DNA of 64,000 nt from Pseudarthrobacter defluvii (GCF_030816725.1 NZ_JAUSYG010000001.1:3348001-3412000), one strand, 5' to 3'; positions 42,565 to 52,318 are shown, numbered from the stretch's first letter. The notes: generated by a model from the letters alone, not told the origin. Numbers and translations: made by a program.

Positions 42565-43425
42565 ATGACGGTTCTCCTGGCAGGCTGCGGTGACCTGGGC
42601 ACCGAGGCGGGGCTGCGGTTTGCCGCACTGGGCCATCGCGTCGTTGGGTGGCGCCGCTCCCCCGCAAAACTTCCGGCAGCCATCGAAGGGACCACGGCTG
42701 ACCTGACGTCTGCGGACCTGCCGCCGGTCCCGGCGGACACCTCCGCCGTCGTCATTGCCGTGGCTGCCGACTCCCCCACGGAGGAGGCATACCGTTCCGC
42801 GTATGTACGCGGAGTGGCAAACGTCCTGGATGCAGTAGAGCGGGATGGAGTGACCCCCCAGCGGATCATCTTCGTCTCCTCGACGGCGGTCTACGGCGAT
42901 GCGGGCGGCGGCTGGGTGGACGAAACCACACCGCCCAACCCCGGCTGTTTTTCCGGGCGCGTGCTGGTGGAAGCCGAGCAACTCCTGGAAGCAAGGCTTG
43001 CCGGAACCGGCACTGCGGCCATCTCGCTCCGGCTGGGAGGCATTTACGGGCCGGGACGGACACGGCTGATCGACCAGGTGAAGTCGGGCTCAGCTGTCAT
43101 CCCTGAAGACGTGCGCTACACCAACAGGATCCACCGCGACGACGCCGCAGCAGCCCTGGTGCACTTGGCCACCATAAATGCTGCGGTTGCGCCCGTGTAT
43201 GTAGGCGTGGACAACGAACCGGCAGATCTTGGGACCGTCCTGCGTTTCCTGGCAACCGAGCTGGGCCTTCCTTCTCCCAGTGTGGGCGACGCCGGTCCTG
43301 CCCGCGGGGGCAACAAGCGCTGCGCTAACCAGCTCCTCCGCAGCACCGGGTTTGCCTTCACGTTTCCCACTTTCAGGGAAGGGTACAGGGATGTTATAGC
43401 GGGGAACGGCGTGCGCCATCCGTGA
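42565..43425 (+). CDS. NAD(P)-binding epimerase/dehydratase-like protein, YeeZ type
   Basis: Extended SDR-like Rossmann protein of 286 residues. N-terminal cofactor motif is LAGCGDLGTEAGLRFAALGHRVVGWRR, a GxGxxG variant (GCGDLG) typical of YeeZ-type proteins. FVSSTAVYGDAGGGWVDETT with the Ser/Tyr region and SLRLGGIYGPGRTRLID follow, then RIHRDDAAAALVHLATI. Reaction unknown. Three bases separate it from the upstream MSMEG_6728 gene, so they form a two-gene operon. Confidence 0.85.
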   Translation: MTVLLAGCGDLGTEAGLRFAALGHRVVGWRRSPAKLPAAIEGTTADLTSADLPPVPADTSAVVIAVAADSPTEEAYRSAYVRGVANVLDAVERDGVTPQRIIFVSSTAVYGDAGGGWVDETTPPNPGCFSGRVLVEAEQLLEARLAGTGTAAISLRLGGIYGPGRTRLIDQVKSGSAVIPEDVRYTNRIHRDDAAAALVHLATINAAVAPVYVGVDNEPADLGTVLRFLATELGLPSPSVGDAGPARGGNKRCANQLLRSTGFAFTFPTFREGYRDVIAGNGVRHP

Positions 43426-43494
43426 CTGGGTCCGCCGTCCCCTGATCACTGCCAGGCTGGCCGAGGGGGCGCCTGGCCCGAGTTGAGGCAGGGC

Positions 43495-43890
43495 ATGGAA
43501 TTTCGGCAGATCATCGAAACAGTTGGGCAGCTGGTCGACTTCGCAGGGGTTGCGGTCATGGTGGTTGGCGCGTTGGTCTCACTCCCGCTGGCAATGCGGG
43601 GCCACCAGCCGAGGAAACTTCCGCCGGCGGCCCCGAAACTAAGTTTCTACCGGTCCTACCGGCAGCTGCTGGGCCGGTCCATCCTGTTGGGGCTTGAACT
43701 GCTGGTTGCCGCCGACATCATCCGCACCGTTGCCGTAACCCCGACGTTCGTCAGCGTCGGGGTGCTGGCCGTCATCGTGCTGATCCGGACGTTCCTGAGC
43801 TTCTCGCTGGAGCTGGAGATCACGGGGCGCTGGCCGTGGCAAAAGGATGCATCGCCCGCGCGTTCCGACTCCGCCGCCACCGCAGGCTAA
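43495..43890 (+). CDS. DUF1622 family membrane protein
   Basis: 131 residues from the ATG (GAGGCAGGG just upstream; an in-frame TTG 12 bases earlier is weaker). Three hydrophobic helices: LVDFAGVAVMVVGALVSLPLAM, the central LLGRSILLGLELLVAADIIRTVAV and VSVGVLAVIVLIRTFLSFSLELEI, the last being the DUF1622 signature. The short tail is polar. Function unknown; small inner-membrane protein found widely in bacteria. Confidence 0.85.
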   Translation: MEFRQIIETVGQLVDFAGVAVMVVGALVSLPLAMRGHQPRKLPPAAPKLSFYRSYRQLLGRSILLGLELLVAADIIRTVAVTPTFVSVGVLAVIVLIRTFLSFSLELEITGRWPWQKDASPARSDSAATAG

Positions 43891-43936
43891 AGCCCTGTTT
43901 CGGGTTTTCCACATAGGGGGTTTTGGGGGCTCTTTA

Positions 43937-45856
43937 ATGTCAGTGGTGGCTGGCAGAGTTGGGTTATGGAGGCCATCGGGGAGCATCTTGGGAAGGGCGT
44001 ACGACGCCGGCAGCTGGCTGCCTCGCCCGGCCCACCTTCACCCCGTCCCCAGTGAGGTCCCGTCACAACCACCAGCCTCCGGACCCGGTCAGCAAGACAT
44101 ACTGGACGGGCTGGCCTCACAGCTGGCAGCCGCTGCCCTGGCCGCCCCGGGAATTCTGGCAACGGCCACCTATGAAGAGGCCGCCAATTTTGCCGCCCGG
44201 GCCGAGGGGCTGGCCCGAAGCGTGGAATACCTGCAACTCGTGGGTGCCGGAGCCGTGGACCGGACCCGCACCCGGGCCATCAGCGACGCCGCCGCGGCAA
44301 AGACCCGGGCAGGCCGCGCAAGCCTGGCAGCGGCGCGAAACCCCCGCTGGGTCACCGGGTGTGACGCCAACGGTGTCGAAACCCTGAACACCACCCCGGC
44401 AACTGTCAGCGAGACCGACACCAACTGGCCCGGCCCACCCTCCCGGCACGGGCGCAGCATCATGGTGTCCCCGGCCGATGACGGGTGCCGGAACACCGCA
44501 GAGTTCCTCCGCCTGCGCCTGCAAATCCCCATCCGCGAAGCCCGCCGCCGCCTCACCCTCGCCCACCAGGTCCTGCCCGCCACCAGCCTCACCGGCGAAC
44601 CACTCCCATCAACCCGGCCGCACCTGGCCGCCGCCCTCACCCTCACCACCGAACCCGGCACCGAGCTGGGCACTACCGAGCCAGAAGCCGGCGAGGCGGT
44701 GAGCACCGAGGCCGGGCTCACCGCCGTGGCCGTTCAGGGGCCTGCGGTGTCCTCGCACGCCGCGACCATCATCACCGCCACCCTGGACCGGCTCCAGCAC
44801 CACACCACCACCGACACCCTGGCAACCATCGAACGCCACCTCACCAAGGCCGCCGCCACCACCGACCCCGACTTCCTCACCCGCCTGGCCCAACGCTGGA
44901 CCGACACCATCGACGCCGACGGCACCGAACCCACCGAAGAAGCCCTCCGCCACACCCAAGGCGCCTTCATCCGCAAACCCCGCCACGGCCTGCACCGCGT
45001 CGAAATCTTCGCCACCACCGACCAATACGAACACCTCCTCACTGTCATGAACACCGCCACCAACCCCCGCACCACCACCCCCAACACAGACACCAACACC
45101 GGAAACAGTCAGGGAACCGGCGACCGCACCACAGACACCCCGGAGGCGGCCAACGGAACCGCGCACACCGCCCTGCCGGACCTGGACCGGCGCACCCGCG
45201 CCCAAAAACAACTCGACGGCATCATCACCGCCGCCAAAACCGCCCTCGCCACCAACACCCTGCCCACCACCGGCGGCAACCGACCCCAAATCATCGCCAC
45301 CATCAACTACCACGACCTCTTCCCCGCCAACACCCCCACACCCACAGGACAAGACCACACCGCGGAAACCAGGACAGTGACACCCACGGGCACCGGGACC
45401 GGGCCACGGGCCGGGACAGGGACCTTCGCCTTCACCGGGCCCGTCGCCGCCACCACCATCCGCAAAATCGCCTGCGACGCCGACATCATCCCCGCCCTGC
45501 TCGGCACAAACGGCGAAATCCTCGACCTCGGCCGCAAAACCAGACTCTTCACCCCAGCCCAACGCACCGCCCTCACCGCCCGCGACCAAGGCTGCGCCTT
45601 CCCCAACTGCACCATCCCCGCCCCCTGGTGCGAAGCCCACCACATCACCTACTGGTCACACGGCGGACCAACCACCACCAACAACGGCGTCCTGCTCTGC
45701 AGCCACCACCACCACCTCATCCACAAAGAACAATGGAAAATCACCACCACCCACAACACACCCACCTTCATACCCCCACCCCACATCGACCCCACCCAAA
45801 CACCCCAACAAAACCACTACTTCAAACCACCCCCACCACCCCACCCGAGGGAGTGA
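43937..45856 (+). CDS. DUF222 / HNH endonuclease-like protein (13E12-type family), 5' end possibly frameshifted
   Basis: 639 residues from the ATG at 43937. A long DUF222 helical region (GLASQLAAAALAAPGILATATYEEAANF, RAEGLARSVEYLQLVGAGAVDRTR) leads to a C-terminal HNH nuclease: CAFPNCTIPAPWCEAHHITYWSHGG, NGVLLCSHHHHLIHK, with zinc cysteines and the H-N-H order. Such genes are multicopy in actinobacteria and may be mobile; biological role unclear. The more family-like start is ATG 43966 (MEAIGEHLGK in another frame), which would join the long frame if one G of the run at 43995-43997 were absent, suggesting a +1 change. The 3' half is extremely C-rich and G-poor on this strand. Confidence 0.8.
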   Translation: MSVVAGRVGLWRPSGSILGRAYDAGSWLPRPAHLHPVPSEVPSQPPASGPGQQDILDGLASQLAAAALAAPGILATATYEEAANFAARAEGLARSVEYLQLVGAGAVDRTRTRAISDAAAAKTRAGRASLAAARNPRWVTGCDANGVETLNTTPATVSETDTNWPGPPSRHGRSIMVSPADDGCRNTAEFLRLRLQIPIREARRRLTLAHQVLPATSLTGEPLPSTRPHLAAALTLTTEPGTELGTTEPEAGEAVSTEAGLTAVAVQGPAVSSHAATIITATLDRLQHHTTTDTLATIERHLTKAAATTDPDFLTRLAQRWTDTIDADGTEPTEEALRHTQGAFIRKPRHGLHRVEIFATTDQYEHLLTVMNTATNPRTTTPNTDTNTGNSQGTGDRTTDTPEAANGTAHTALPDLDRRTRAQKQLDGIITAAKTALATNTLPTTGGNRPQIIATINYHDLFPANTPTPTGQDHTAETRTVTPTGTGTGPRAGTGTFAFTGPVAATTIRKIACDADIIPALLGTNGEILDLGRKTRLFTPAQRTALTARDQGCAFPNCTIPAPWCEAHHITYWSHGGPTTTNNGVLLCSHHHHLIHKEQWKITTTHNTPTFIPPPHIDPTQTPQQNHYFKPPPPPHPRE

Positions 45857-45878
45857 ATGATGCGAAACAGCTGTCCGT

Positions 45879-45891
45879 TAGGCTTCAGCCA
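45879..45891 (+). promoter_or_regulatory. Possible leaderless promoter of the PEP-mutase-family gene
   Basis: TAGGCT (45879-45884) then six bases and the ATG; no ribosome binding site between. Confidence 0.35.
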
Positions 45892-46670
45892 TGACTGAAA
45901 CCAGCGGCGCCAAAGCCTCCGAACTGCTCCGTCTCCACCGGGCCCCGGAGATCCTGCAAGTGGTCAACGTGTGGGACGTCATCACGGCGAAGGTCATCAC
46001 CGACGTGCCGGGAACCAGTGCCCTCGCAACGGCAAGCCACTCCATCGCTGCGACGCTGGGCTACGAGGACGGCGAGAAGATTCCCGTCGACGAGATGATC
46101 AACTTTGTGGGCCGGATAACCGCAGGCACGCACCTGCCGGTCAGCGCCGATCTTGAAGCCGGTTACGGCAATCCGGGCGAGACGACCCGCAAGGCAATTG
46201 GCGTCGGGATCGTCGGGGCCAATATTGAGGACCAAATGCGGCCACTTACGGACGCCGTAAACCAGATGGCGGCCGTGGTTCATGCCGGCGCTGCAGAGGG
46301 AATCGACTTCGTCCTGAACGCGCGGACCGATGCGTTTCTCAGGGGCAAGGACCGTGAACCTGTAGAGGTAATTGCGGATGCCATCGAGCGCGGCAGGGCA
46401 TATCTGGATGTAGGTGCCACCACGGTCTTCGTACCGGGGCTCCTGGACGAGCCAACGGTTACAGCGCTGGTGCAGGGCATTGGCTGGAACAAGATTTCCG
46501 TCATCAACGTCCCCGGCTCCATGCCGCCGGCCAGGCTGGAGGAATTGGGCGTTGCCCGCATTTCGTACGGTCCGTGGACACAGCGAGTTGCCCTGACAGC
46601 CCTTGCTGACACGGCCGCCGCGCTCCTTGCAGGCGGCCAGCTTCCGGAGGACACACGCCCCTTGAACTAG
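45891..46670 (+). CDS. Isocitrate lyase / PEP mutase family enzyme
   Basis: 259-residue alpha/beta barrel of the ICL/PEPM superfamily, cytoplasmic. Family blocks: VVNVWDVITAKVI, ATASHSIAATLGYEDG, the metal-binding LPVSADLEAGYG, VGANIEDQ and FVLNARTDAFL. The KKCGH catalytic loop of isocitrate and methylisocitrate lyases is absent, which places it in the large group of uncharacterised PEPM-like enzymes (lyase, hydrolase or mutase activities on small 2-oxo or phosphono acids). No phosphonate genes are nearby. Reaction unknown. The DUF2071 gene follows after about 60 bases in the same direction. Confidence 0.88.
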   Translation: MTETSGAKASELLRLHRAPEILQVVNVWDVITAKVITDVPGTSALATASHSIAATLGYEDGEKIPVDEMINFVGRITAGTHLPVSADLEAGYGNPGETTRKAIGVGIVGANIEDQMRPLTDAVNQMAAVVHAGAAEGIDFVLNARTDAFLRGKDREPVEVIADAIERGRAYLDVGATTVFVPGLLDEPTVTALVQGIGWNKISVINVPGSMPPARLEELGVARISYGPWTQRVALTALADTAAALLAGGQLPEDTRPLN

Positions 46671-46732
46671 GTGAACCGGCCCTGCCCGACTGCGAGCGTC
46701 AGCAAGTGGACTGGGGGGAGGAGGAGAAAACT

Positions 46733-47560
46733 TTGACGGAGAATTTGAGCCCTGGACAATTGTGGCCGCGGCCGCCAGAACTACCAGCCCCGGTCTTCTC
46801 CGACCAGCGCTGGCTTGACGCCGTATTCCTTCACTGGCGAATTCCTGAGGCATTGGCGGCCACGTTCATGCCTGCCGGGGTGCAGCCGGACGTGTTCGAC
46901 GGCAGTTCCTGGGTAGGTCTTATCGGGTTTCGCATGGTGGAAGCCGGACTTGGACACGGTCCCGGCATTCCCTACCTGGGAAGCTTCAACGAAGTCAACG
47001 TCCGGCTCTACTCGAGGGAGCCGGACGGAACCCGTGGAGTGGTGTTCCTAAGCCTGGACGCAAACCGGCTCCCGGTCGTCATCACAACGCGGGCGGCTGG
47101 CATCCCCTACGTGTGGTCGCGCATCACGCAATGGCCGGCCTTTCCCGGCAGAGAAGGCGAGCGGCAGCATGGCAACCACCCGGCTGCTGCCGGCAACAAG
47201 GGTGAATTACCGGTCGGCTATTCTGTCCACCGGTTTGGCGGCGGCGCTGCCCGAAGCCACTTCGGCGTCGTCCCCAAGCTGCAGACCGCAGCCAGCGATC
47301 CTCTTTCGATCTTCCTGACTGCGAGATTTGGCATGCACGGCCGCTTCCGCGGCAGAACCGTGTACGTTCCGAACAGCCATCACCAGTGGCCTCTCTTTGG
47401 CGCGGAAGTGTACCGGCTCAGCGATGGACTGATTGCGGCTGCCGGCATCAGCGTGAGTGAACCGCCCGAGTCAGTCCTCTACTCGCCGGGAGTCAGGACA
47501 CGATTCGGAAGGCCCCGCTTTCTGGGCACTGACGGTTTGAACTTGGGGACTGGCCGTTAG
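46733..47560 (+). CDS. DUF2071 (YqjF-like) protein
   Basis: 275 residues from a TTG start: a run of GGGGGGAGGAGGAG ends seven bases before it, a very strong ribosome binding site. An upstream in-frame GTG at 46706 lies before that site and is less likely. Family features: RWLDAVFLHWRIPEALAATFMPAGVQPDVFDG, GFRMVEAGLG, YLGSFNEVNVRLYSREPDG and the C-terminal PLFGAEVYRLSDGLI. DUF2071 proteins have an acetoacetate-decarboxylase-like beta fold with no assigned function. Its TAG shares TTAG with the stop of the convergent gene. Confidence 0.85.
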   Translation: MTENLSPGQLWPRPPELPAPVFSDQRWLDAVFLHWRIPEALAATFMPAGVQPDVFDGSSWVGLIGFRMVEAGLGHGPGIPYLGSFNEVNVRLYSREPDGTRGVVFLSLDANRLPVVITTRAAGIPYVWSRITQWPAFPGREGERQHGNHPAAAGNKGELPVGYSVHRFGGGAARSHFGVVPKLQTAASDPLSIFLTARFGMHGRFRGRTVYVPNSHHQWPLFGAEVYRLSDGLIAAAGISVSEPPESVLYSPGVRTRFGRPRFLGTDGLNLGTGR

Positions 47561-47910
47561 AACGTTGCGCCCTGCACGTCCTGCGCATCCTCGGCGTCCT
47601 GCCAGCCCCGGCCCTCGGTGAACGTGCTCACCAGGGTGCCCACTCCTGCCTGCAGCGAGTTGGACGGGTCGAAGTACAAGGACGCTTCCGATGCCCGGCT
47701 GTGGGTGATCAACTGCTCAGCCTCGAGCTTCGCCTCCGGCACCGTTGCGCCGATTATTCCGGTGCGGGCCGGAAGATCCGGTGTGTGCACCACTTCGGCG
47801 TCCGTCTGGGTCAGGGGGACGGTGGTGCCGGAATTGATCTCATCGTGGGGGAACTCGAACTCGGTATCGCCGGGGGCGGCAGGAACGGTGTACTCCAGGA
47901 AATAGGTCAT
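47557..47910 (-). CDS. Conserved small protein of unknown function
   Basis: 117 residues from the ATG giving MTYFLEYTVPAAPGDTEFE. Acidic, no membrane segment, no recognised domain. A plausible alpha/beta pattern is seen (RTGIIGATVPEAKLEAEQLITHSRASEASLYF). Its stop overlaps that of the DUF2071 gene tail to tail. Tex lies 46 bases downstream in... the opposite reading side on the same strand is read before it, so both minus-strand genes may sit on separate transcripts. Confidence 0.6.
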   Translation of the reverse strand: MTYFLEYTVPAAPGDTEFEFPHDEINSGTTVPLTQTDAEVVHTPDLPARTGIIGATVPEAKLEAEQLITHSRASEASLYFDPSNSLQAGVGTLVSTFTEGRGWQDAEDAQDVQGATF

Positions 47911-47956
47911 ACCCCACCCTTGCAGAAAAGCTGCTCCTGCCAAAAGTCCCCGGAAA

Positions 47957-50458
47957 CTACTTGCCCAACCCGGCCTTGCGCAGCGCCTCGGCCATGGCGG
48001 TATTCACGGGCTGGGGTTTTGGCGTCGAACGGTTACCAACGCCGCCCGTCCGAGGGGAGGCGTTGCCTTGCTGTTGCCGGTCCGGGCGTCCCGTGCGGTC
48101 GCCCTTTTGGCCGCCAGCACCTCCGCGGCTGCCCTGCCCAACCTGTCCCCCACCGGGCTGTCCCCCACTGGGCTGGCCCGCACTAATCTGTCCCCCGCTG
48201 GGCTGTCCCGCACGCCGCCCGGTACCTGCGCCGCCGCCGGCGGGTTCGTCGTCGAGCCTCAACGTCAGTGAAATTCGTTTCCGCTCCGGGTCAGCCTCGA
48301 GAACCTTCACGCGCACCACCTGGCCGGGTTTCACCACCTCGCGCGGGTCGGACACAAAGCGGTTGGCCAGGGCGGAAACATGGATCAACCCGTCCTGGTG
48401 AACCCCCACATCCACGAACGCCCCGAACGCAGCAACGTTGGTCACGGTTCCTTCCAGAACCATGCCCGGCACCAGGTCCGAGATCTTTTCAACCCCCTCC
48501 GAGAAGGTGGCAGTGGTAAAGGCGGGACGTGGATCGCGCCCCGGTTTATCCAGCTCCGCAAGGATGTCCTTTACCGTGGGCAAGCCGAAGGTCTCGTCAA
48601 CGAACTTTTGCGGGTCCAGCGACGACGCCGGGGCCGATCCTGCAGCCACAAGGATCTTCCGCGCTACGCTGTATGCCTCCGGGTGCACGCTTGACGCATC
48701 GAGCGGCTCCGCTCCCCCGGTGATCCTGAGGAAGCCCGCGCATTGTTCGAACGCCTTGGCGCCCAGCCGCGGGACTTTCTTGAGGTCCGCCCGTTTGTTG
48801 AAGGGCCCATGTTCATTCCGGTAGGCCACGATATTCTCGCTCAACAGGGGCCCGACCCCGGCAACCCGGCTCAGCAGCGCGGGTGAGGCCGTATTTACGT
48901 CGACGCCGACGGCGTTCACGCAGTCCTCCACCACCGCGTCAAGGCTCCGGTCGAGCTTCGATGCCGTGACGTCATGCTGGTATTGGCCCACGCCGATGGA
49001 CTTGGGGTCGATCTTGACGAGTTCAGCGAGCGGATCCTGCAGGCGGCGGGCAATGGAAACGGCGCCGCGCAGCGAGACGTCCATGCCGGGAAGTTCGGCG
49101 GCGGCGAGCGCAGATGCAGAGTAAACGGAGGCGCCGGCCTCGGACACCACGAGTTTCTGCGGTTTCCGGTCCACCTCCGGCAGCTGCTTGATCAGTTCCG
49201 CGGCCAGTTTGTCCGTCTCGCGTGACGCCGTCCCGTTGCCGATGGCCACGAGTTCGACGGCGTGTTGCCGCGCCAAACGCACCAGGGTGGCCAAGGCGTC
49301 ATCCCACTTCCGTGCCGGAGCGTGCGGGTAGACAGTGTCGGTGGCCACCACCTTGCCGGTGCCGTCCACTACGGCAACTTTCACACCGGTCCGCAGTCCA
49401 GGATCGAGCCCCAAAGTGGCGCGGTTTCCAGCCGGGGCGGCAAGCAGCACGTCACGAAGGTTGGCAGCGAACACCCGGACCGCTTCGTCTTCCGCTGCCG
49501 CGAACAACCTTGCGCGGAGGTCAGAGGTGAGGTGGGCCAGTACGCGGGAGCGCCATGCGACCTGGGCGGTCTGCATCAGCCACGCGTCGGCGGGACGGCC
49601 GCGGTCGGCGGCTCCGAGGAACCTGGCCACCGCGGACTCGTACCGGGCGCGGGCAGCGGTGAGGGCGGCGTCGTCCGCGGGATCTGCTTCGGCGAGGTCC
49701 AGCTCAAGGATGCCGTCCTTCTCTCCACGGAATAGTGCCAGCACCCGGTGCGACGGCATCCGTTCCGGCGCCTGGGCGAACGCGAAGTAGTCCGCGAACT
49801 TCTGGCCTTCGGCCTCCTTGCCCTTCTTGACCCGCGACACCATCCGGCCCTGCGTCCACATTCGGTCCCGCAGCTTTGCGGCAAGGTCGGGGTCCTGGGC
49901 CACGCGCTCCACCAGAATGGCACGGGCACCCGCGAGCGCTGCAGCGGCGTCACCGATGGCATGCTCTTGGCTGAAGTACTTTGCGGCCTCACGTTCCGGA
50001 TCCAGGTCCGGCCGTTTCAGCAGCGTGTCCGCGAGGGGCTCCAACCCGGCCTCCCGCGCCACCTGGGCTTTGGTGCGGCGCTTGGACTTGAACGGCAGGT
50101 AGATGTCCTCAAGCCTCGACTTGGTATCAGCAGCCAGGATCGACTTGCGCAGTTCCGGACTCAGCTGGCCCTGCGCCTCGATGGCATCAAGGACTGCACG
50201 GCGGCGGTCCTCGAGTTCGCGGAGGTAGCGGAGCCGCTCTTCGAGGTCTCGCAGTTGAGTGTCATCCAGCGTCCCAGTGGCTTCCTTGCGGTACCGGGCG
50301 ATGAACGGAACTGTCGAGCCGCCGTCGAGCAGGCCAACCGCCGCCTTCACCTGCCATGCCTTGACCCCCAGCTCAGTAGCGATCTGGGCATAAACCGCGT
50401 CATCCCCTGACGCGCGGGCGGGAGCGGAAACAGGGGAAGCTGCAGGCAGTTGGGTCAC
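47957..50458 (-). CDS. tex: Tex family RNA-binding transcription accessory protein
   Basis: 833 residues from a GTG ([10 protein letters not shown] as read); a longer frame adds 12 residues. Domain order: N-terminal Tex helical region ([30 protein letters not shown]), YqgF/RNase H-like core ([23 protein letters not shown]), helix-hairpin-helix ([32 protein letters not shown]), then a C-terminal S1 RNA-binding domain ([33 protein letters not shown]). The tail is a low-complexity Gly/Gln/Arg/Ser segment with repeated GQPSGGQ units, ending [13 protein letters not shown]. Tex binds nucleic acid and modulates transcription and toxin or stress gene expression in other bacteria. Ordinary chromosomal gene. 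Confidence 0.95.
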   Translation of the reverse strand: MTQLPAASPVSAPARASGDDAVYAQIATELGVKAWQVKAAVGLLDGGSTVPFIARYRKEATGTLDDTQLRDLEERLRYLRELEDRRRAVLDAIEAQGQLSPELRKSILAADTKSRLEDIYLPFKSKRRTKAQVAREAGLEPLADTLLKRPDLDPEREAAKYFSQEHAIGDAAAALAGARAILVERVAQDPDLAAKLRDRMWTQGRMVSRVKKGKEAEGQKFADYFAFAQAPERMPSHRVLALFRGEKDGILELDLAEADPADDAALTAARARYESAVARFLGAADRGRPADAWLMQTAQVAWRSRVLAHLTSDLRARLFAAAEDEAVRVFAANLRDVLLAAPAGNRATLGLDPGLRTGVKVAVVDGTGKVVATDTVYPHAPARKWDDALATLVRLARQHAVELVAIGNGTASRETDKLAAELIKQLPEVDRKPQKLVVSEAGASVYSASALAAAELPGMDVSLRGAVSIARRLQDPLAELVKIDPKSIGVGQYQHDVTASKLDRSLDAVVEDCVNAVGVDVNTASPALLSRVAGVGPLLSENIVAYRNEHGPFNKRADLKKVPRLGAKAFEQCAGFLRITGGAEPLDASSVHPEAYSVARKILVAAGSAPASSLDPQKFVDETFGLPTVKDILAELDKPGRDPRPAFTTATFSEGVEKISDLVPGMVLEGTVTNVAAFGAFVDVGVHQDGLIHVSALANRFVSDPREVVKPGQVVRVKVLEADPERKRISLTLRLDDEPAGGGAGTGRRAGQPSGGQISAGQPSGGQPGGGQVGQGSRGGAGGQKGDRTGRPDRQQQGNASPRTGGVGNRSTPKPQPVNTAMAEALRKAGLGK

Positions 50459-50608
50459 CAGAACATCTTGCCTTACTGGGCTGCCGGGCTCCACCGGGCG
50501 CTGGCTCCATGTGGATAGCGCAGGGTTGGGAGGCTATTCCGTTGAGGCCTGCGAAGTGCTGTAGTGGACATGCCGTTACTGGCGCCGACGCTCGAGGAAG
50601 AGGCCACC

Positions 50609-50905
50609 ATGCGGGAACTGCTTGTTGTTTTCCAGGAGGGGTTCGACGAGGCCAACATCACCGTGACTGTCAACGGCAAGCAGGTGCACCGGGATTTGGC
50701 TGTCTCCACCAATCCCCTGCTCGGCATCGCTTCGGAAGTATCGGTGGAGCTGCCGGCCAAGGGCGCGCAGGTGGGGGTGGAGGTCACCAACCGGGGACTG
50801 AAGGCCATCACCAAGGTCAGCGGCAGGCCCAAAAGCGTGCTGGTATCCATCGAGGACGGGCGCCTGCTTATGAGGGAAGGTACAGGCAGGGAGGCAGTAC
50901 TCTAG
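50609..50905 (+). CDS. Conserved small protein of unknown function
   Basis: 98 residues. The ATG at 50609 is chosen because GAGGAAGAGG lies six bases upstream; earlier in-frame starts lack a site. Sequence is a beta-rich single domain (LLVVFQEGFDEANITVTVNGKQVHRDLAVSTN, EVSVELPAKGAQVGVEVTNRGL) resembling immunoglobulin-like folds, with no signal peptide. No family recognised. It converges with the ene-reductase gene at a shared hairpin. Confidence 0.6.
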   Translation: MRELLVVFQEGFDEANITVTVNGKQVHRDLAVSTNPLLGIASEVSVELPAKGAQVGVEVTNRGLKAITKVSGRPKSVLVSIEDGRLLMREGTGREAVL

Positions 50906-51075
50906 GCGGTCTGCCGGGTGCGGAAACTTGCTCTGGTAAGAGTCCATTCGTTGGAGTAGCATCTGATCACCGCCGGCTTCCGATGGAGTCCGGCGGGCCA
51001 CATAAATCGTCAGCCGGGGGTCGTCGGATGGCCGCCCGGCGTCGCTGCCCGGGACCAGCACCCCAGACAGCCAAC

Positions 51076-51106
51076 GACGGCGGCACCCACGTTGGGCGCC
51101 GCCGTC
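51076..51106. terminator. Hairpin between convergent genes
   Basis: GACGGCGGC and GCCGCCGTC form a nine-base stem around 13 bases, followed by GTCGTTTTG on the plus strand. Shared by the small conserved gene and the ene-reductase. A second stem, CCGCCGG/CCGGCGG, lies about 100 bases earlier in the same 233-base gap. Confidence 0.75.
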
Positions 51107-51138
51107 GTCGTTTTGTCCGGGCTGGCCGGTCAGGTGCC

Positions 51139-52209
51139 TTAGCCCTGGTACGCCGGGTAGTCCGTGTAACCGATGGCGCCCTCTGCGTAGAACGTGGACG
51201 GATCGGGCTCGTTGAGCGGAAGGCTTTCCTTCCAGCGGCGGGCAAGATCTGGGTTGGCGATGGCGGGCCGGCCCACAACTACGGCGTCGGCGTGGCCCTC
51301 GGCTACCAGGTTCACGGCTTCGTCCCGGGTGGTGATGACGCCGAAACCGGTGTTAACCAGGAAGGTGCCGCCGAAGCGAGCGCGGAGGTCCTGGACAAGC
51401 TCACCGGTGGGTTCGTGGTGCAGGATGCTCAGGTACGCCAGGTTGAGCGGCGCGATGCTGTCAACGAGAACCTCATAGGTAGCGCGGACATCAGCGGCGT
51501 CCGTCTCGGCGATGCCCTGGACATTGTGCTCGGGGGAAATACGCAGGCCCACGCGGTTCGCGCCGAGGGCTGCCACCACGGCGTTGACGGTCTCAATCAC
51601 AAAGCGGGCACGGTTCTCCGGGGATCCCCCATAGCTGTCCGTGCGGACGTTGGAGTTCGGTGCCAGGAATTCGTGCAGGAGGTATCCGTTCGCGGAGTGC
51701 AGTTCCACGCCGTCAAATCCTGCTTCGATGGCGTTCAGCGAGGCAGTGACGATTTCCTGGATAACCAGGGGGAGCTCGTCGGTGGTCAGCGCGTGCGGCA
51801 CCGGGTACGGCTGCTTGCCGGCTGGCGTCCGGACAACGCCTTCGATGGCTACAGCACTGGGGCCCACGATGGGCAGGCCACCGGTGATGTCGGAATGGGA
51901 AACCCGGCCGCCATGCATGATCTGGGCGAACATGCGACCGCCCTCAGCGTGGACGGCGTCGGTAACCTTCTTCCACCCGGCGACCTGTTCCGGCGTGACG
52001 ATCCCGGGCTGGCCGGGGTAGGCCTGCCCTGCAGGGGTGGGGTAGGTGCCTTCACTCACGATGAGGCCCAGCGACGCGCGCTGACGGTAGTGCTCGGCGA
52101 GGAGCGGACCCGGGATGCCCTTTTCACCCGCGCGGAGACGGGTAAGGGGTGCCATCACCAGGCGGTTGGGAAGTTCAAGTTCGCCGAGGGTGAGTGGGGA
52201 AAACAGCAT
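51139..52209 (-). CDS. Old yellow enzyme family alkene reductase
   Basis: FMN-dependent ene-reductase, 356 residues from the ATG with GAAAGGAA before it. OYE barrel features: MLFSPLTLGELELPNRLVMAPLTR, the active-site His pair region GRMFAQIMHGGRVSH, GFDGVELHSANGYLLHEFLAPNSNVRTDSYGGS (H-x-x-N pair, then the FMN loop), and the C-terminal ADAVVVGRPAIANPDL. NADPH reduces FMN, which reduces activated C=C bonds or nitro compounds; NemA-type roles in electrophile detoxification are typical. Stands alone. Confidence 0.93.
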   Translation of the reverse strand: MLFSPLTLGELELPNRLVMAPLTRLRAGEKGIPGPLLAEHYRQRASLGLIVSEGTYPTPAGQAYPGQPGIVTPEQVAGWKKVTDAVHAEGGRMFAQIMHGGRVSHSDITGGLPIVGPSAVAIEGVVRTPAGKQPYPVPHALTTDELPLVIQEIVTASLNAIEAGFDGVELHSANGYLLHEFLAPNSNVRTDSYGGSPENRARFVIETVNAVVAALGANRVGLRISPEHNVQGIAETDAADVRATYEVLVDSIAPLNLAYLSILHHEPTGELVQDLRARFGGTFLVNTGFGVITTRDEAVNLVAEGHADAVVVGRPAIANPDLARRWKESLPLNEPDPSTFYAEGAIGYTDYPAYQG

Positions 52210-52318
52210 GCGCAGTTCCTTTCGAAGGCTGAAGACGGACTGTCTTTGCCAACTGTGGGGCGCGTGCAACTATTCCGGTGCATTGCCTGCTGAGACGGGG
52301 ATCACAACCCGGTTCGAC

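Noticed and set aside
44609..45643. 344-codon Gly/Val-rich frame antisense to the HNH gene
   Set aside because: It mirrors the C-rich codons of the real gene; the plus-strand frame has clear DUF222 and HNH motifs.
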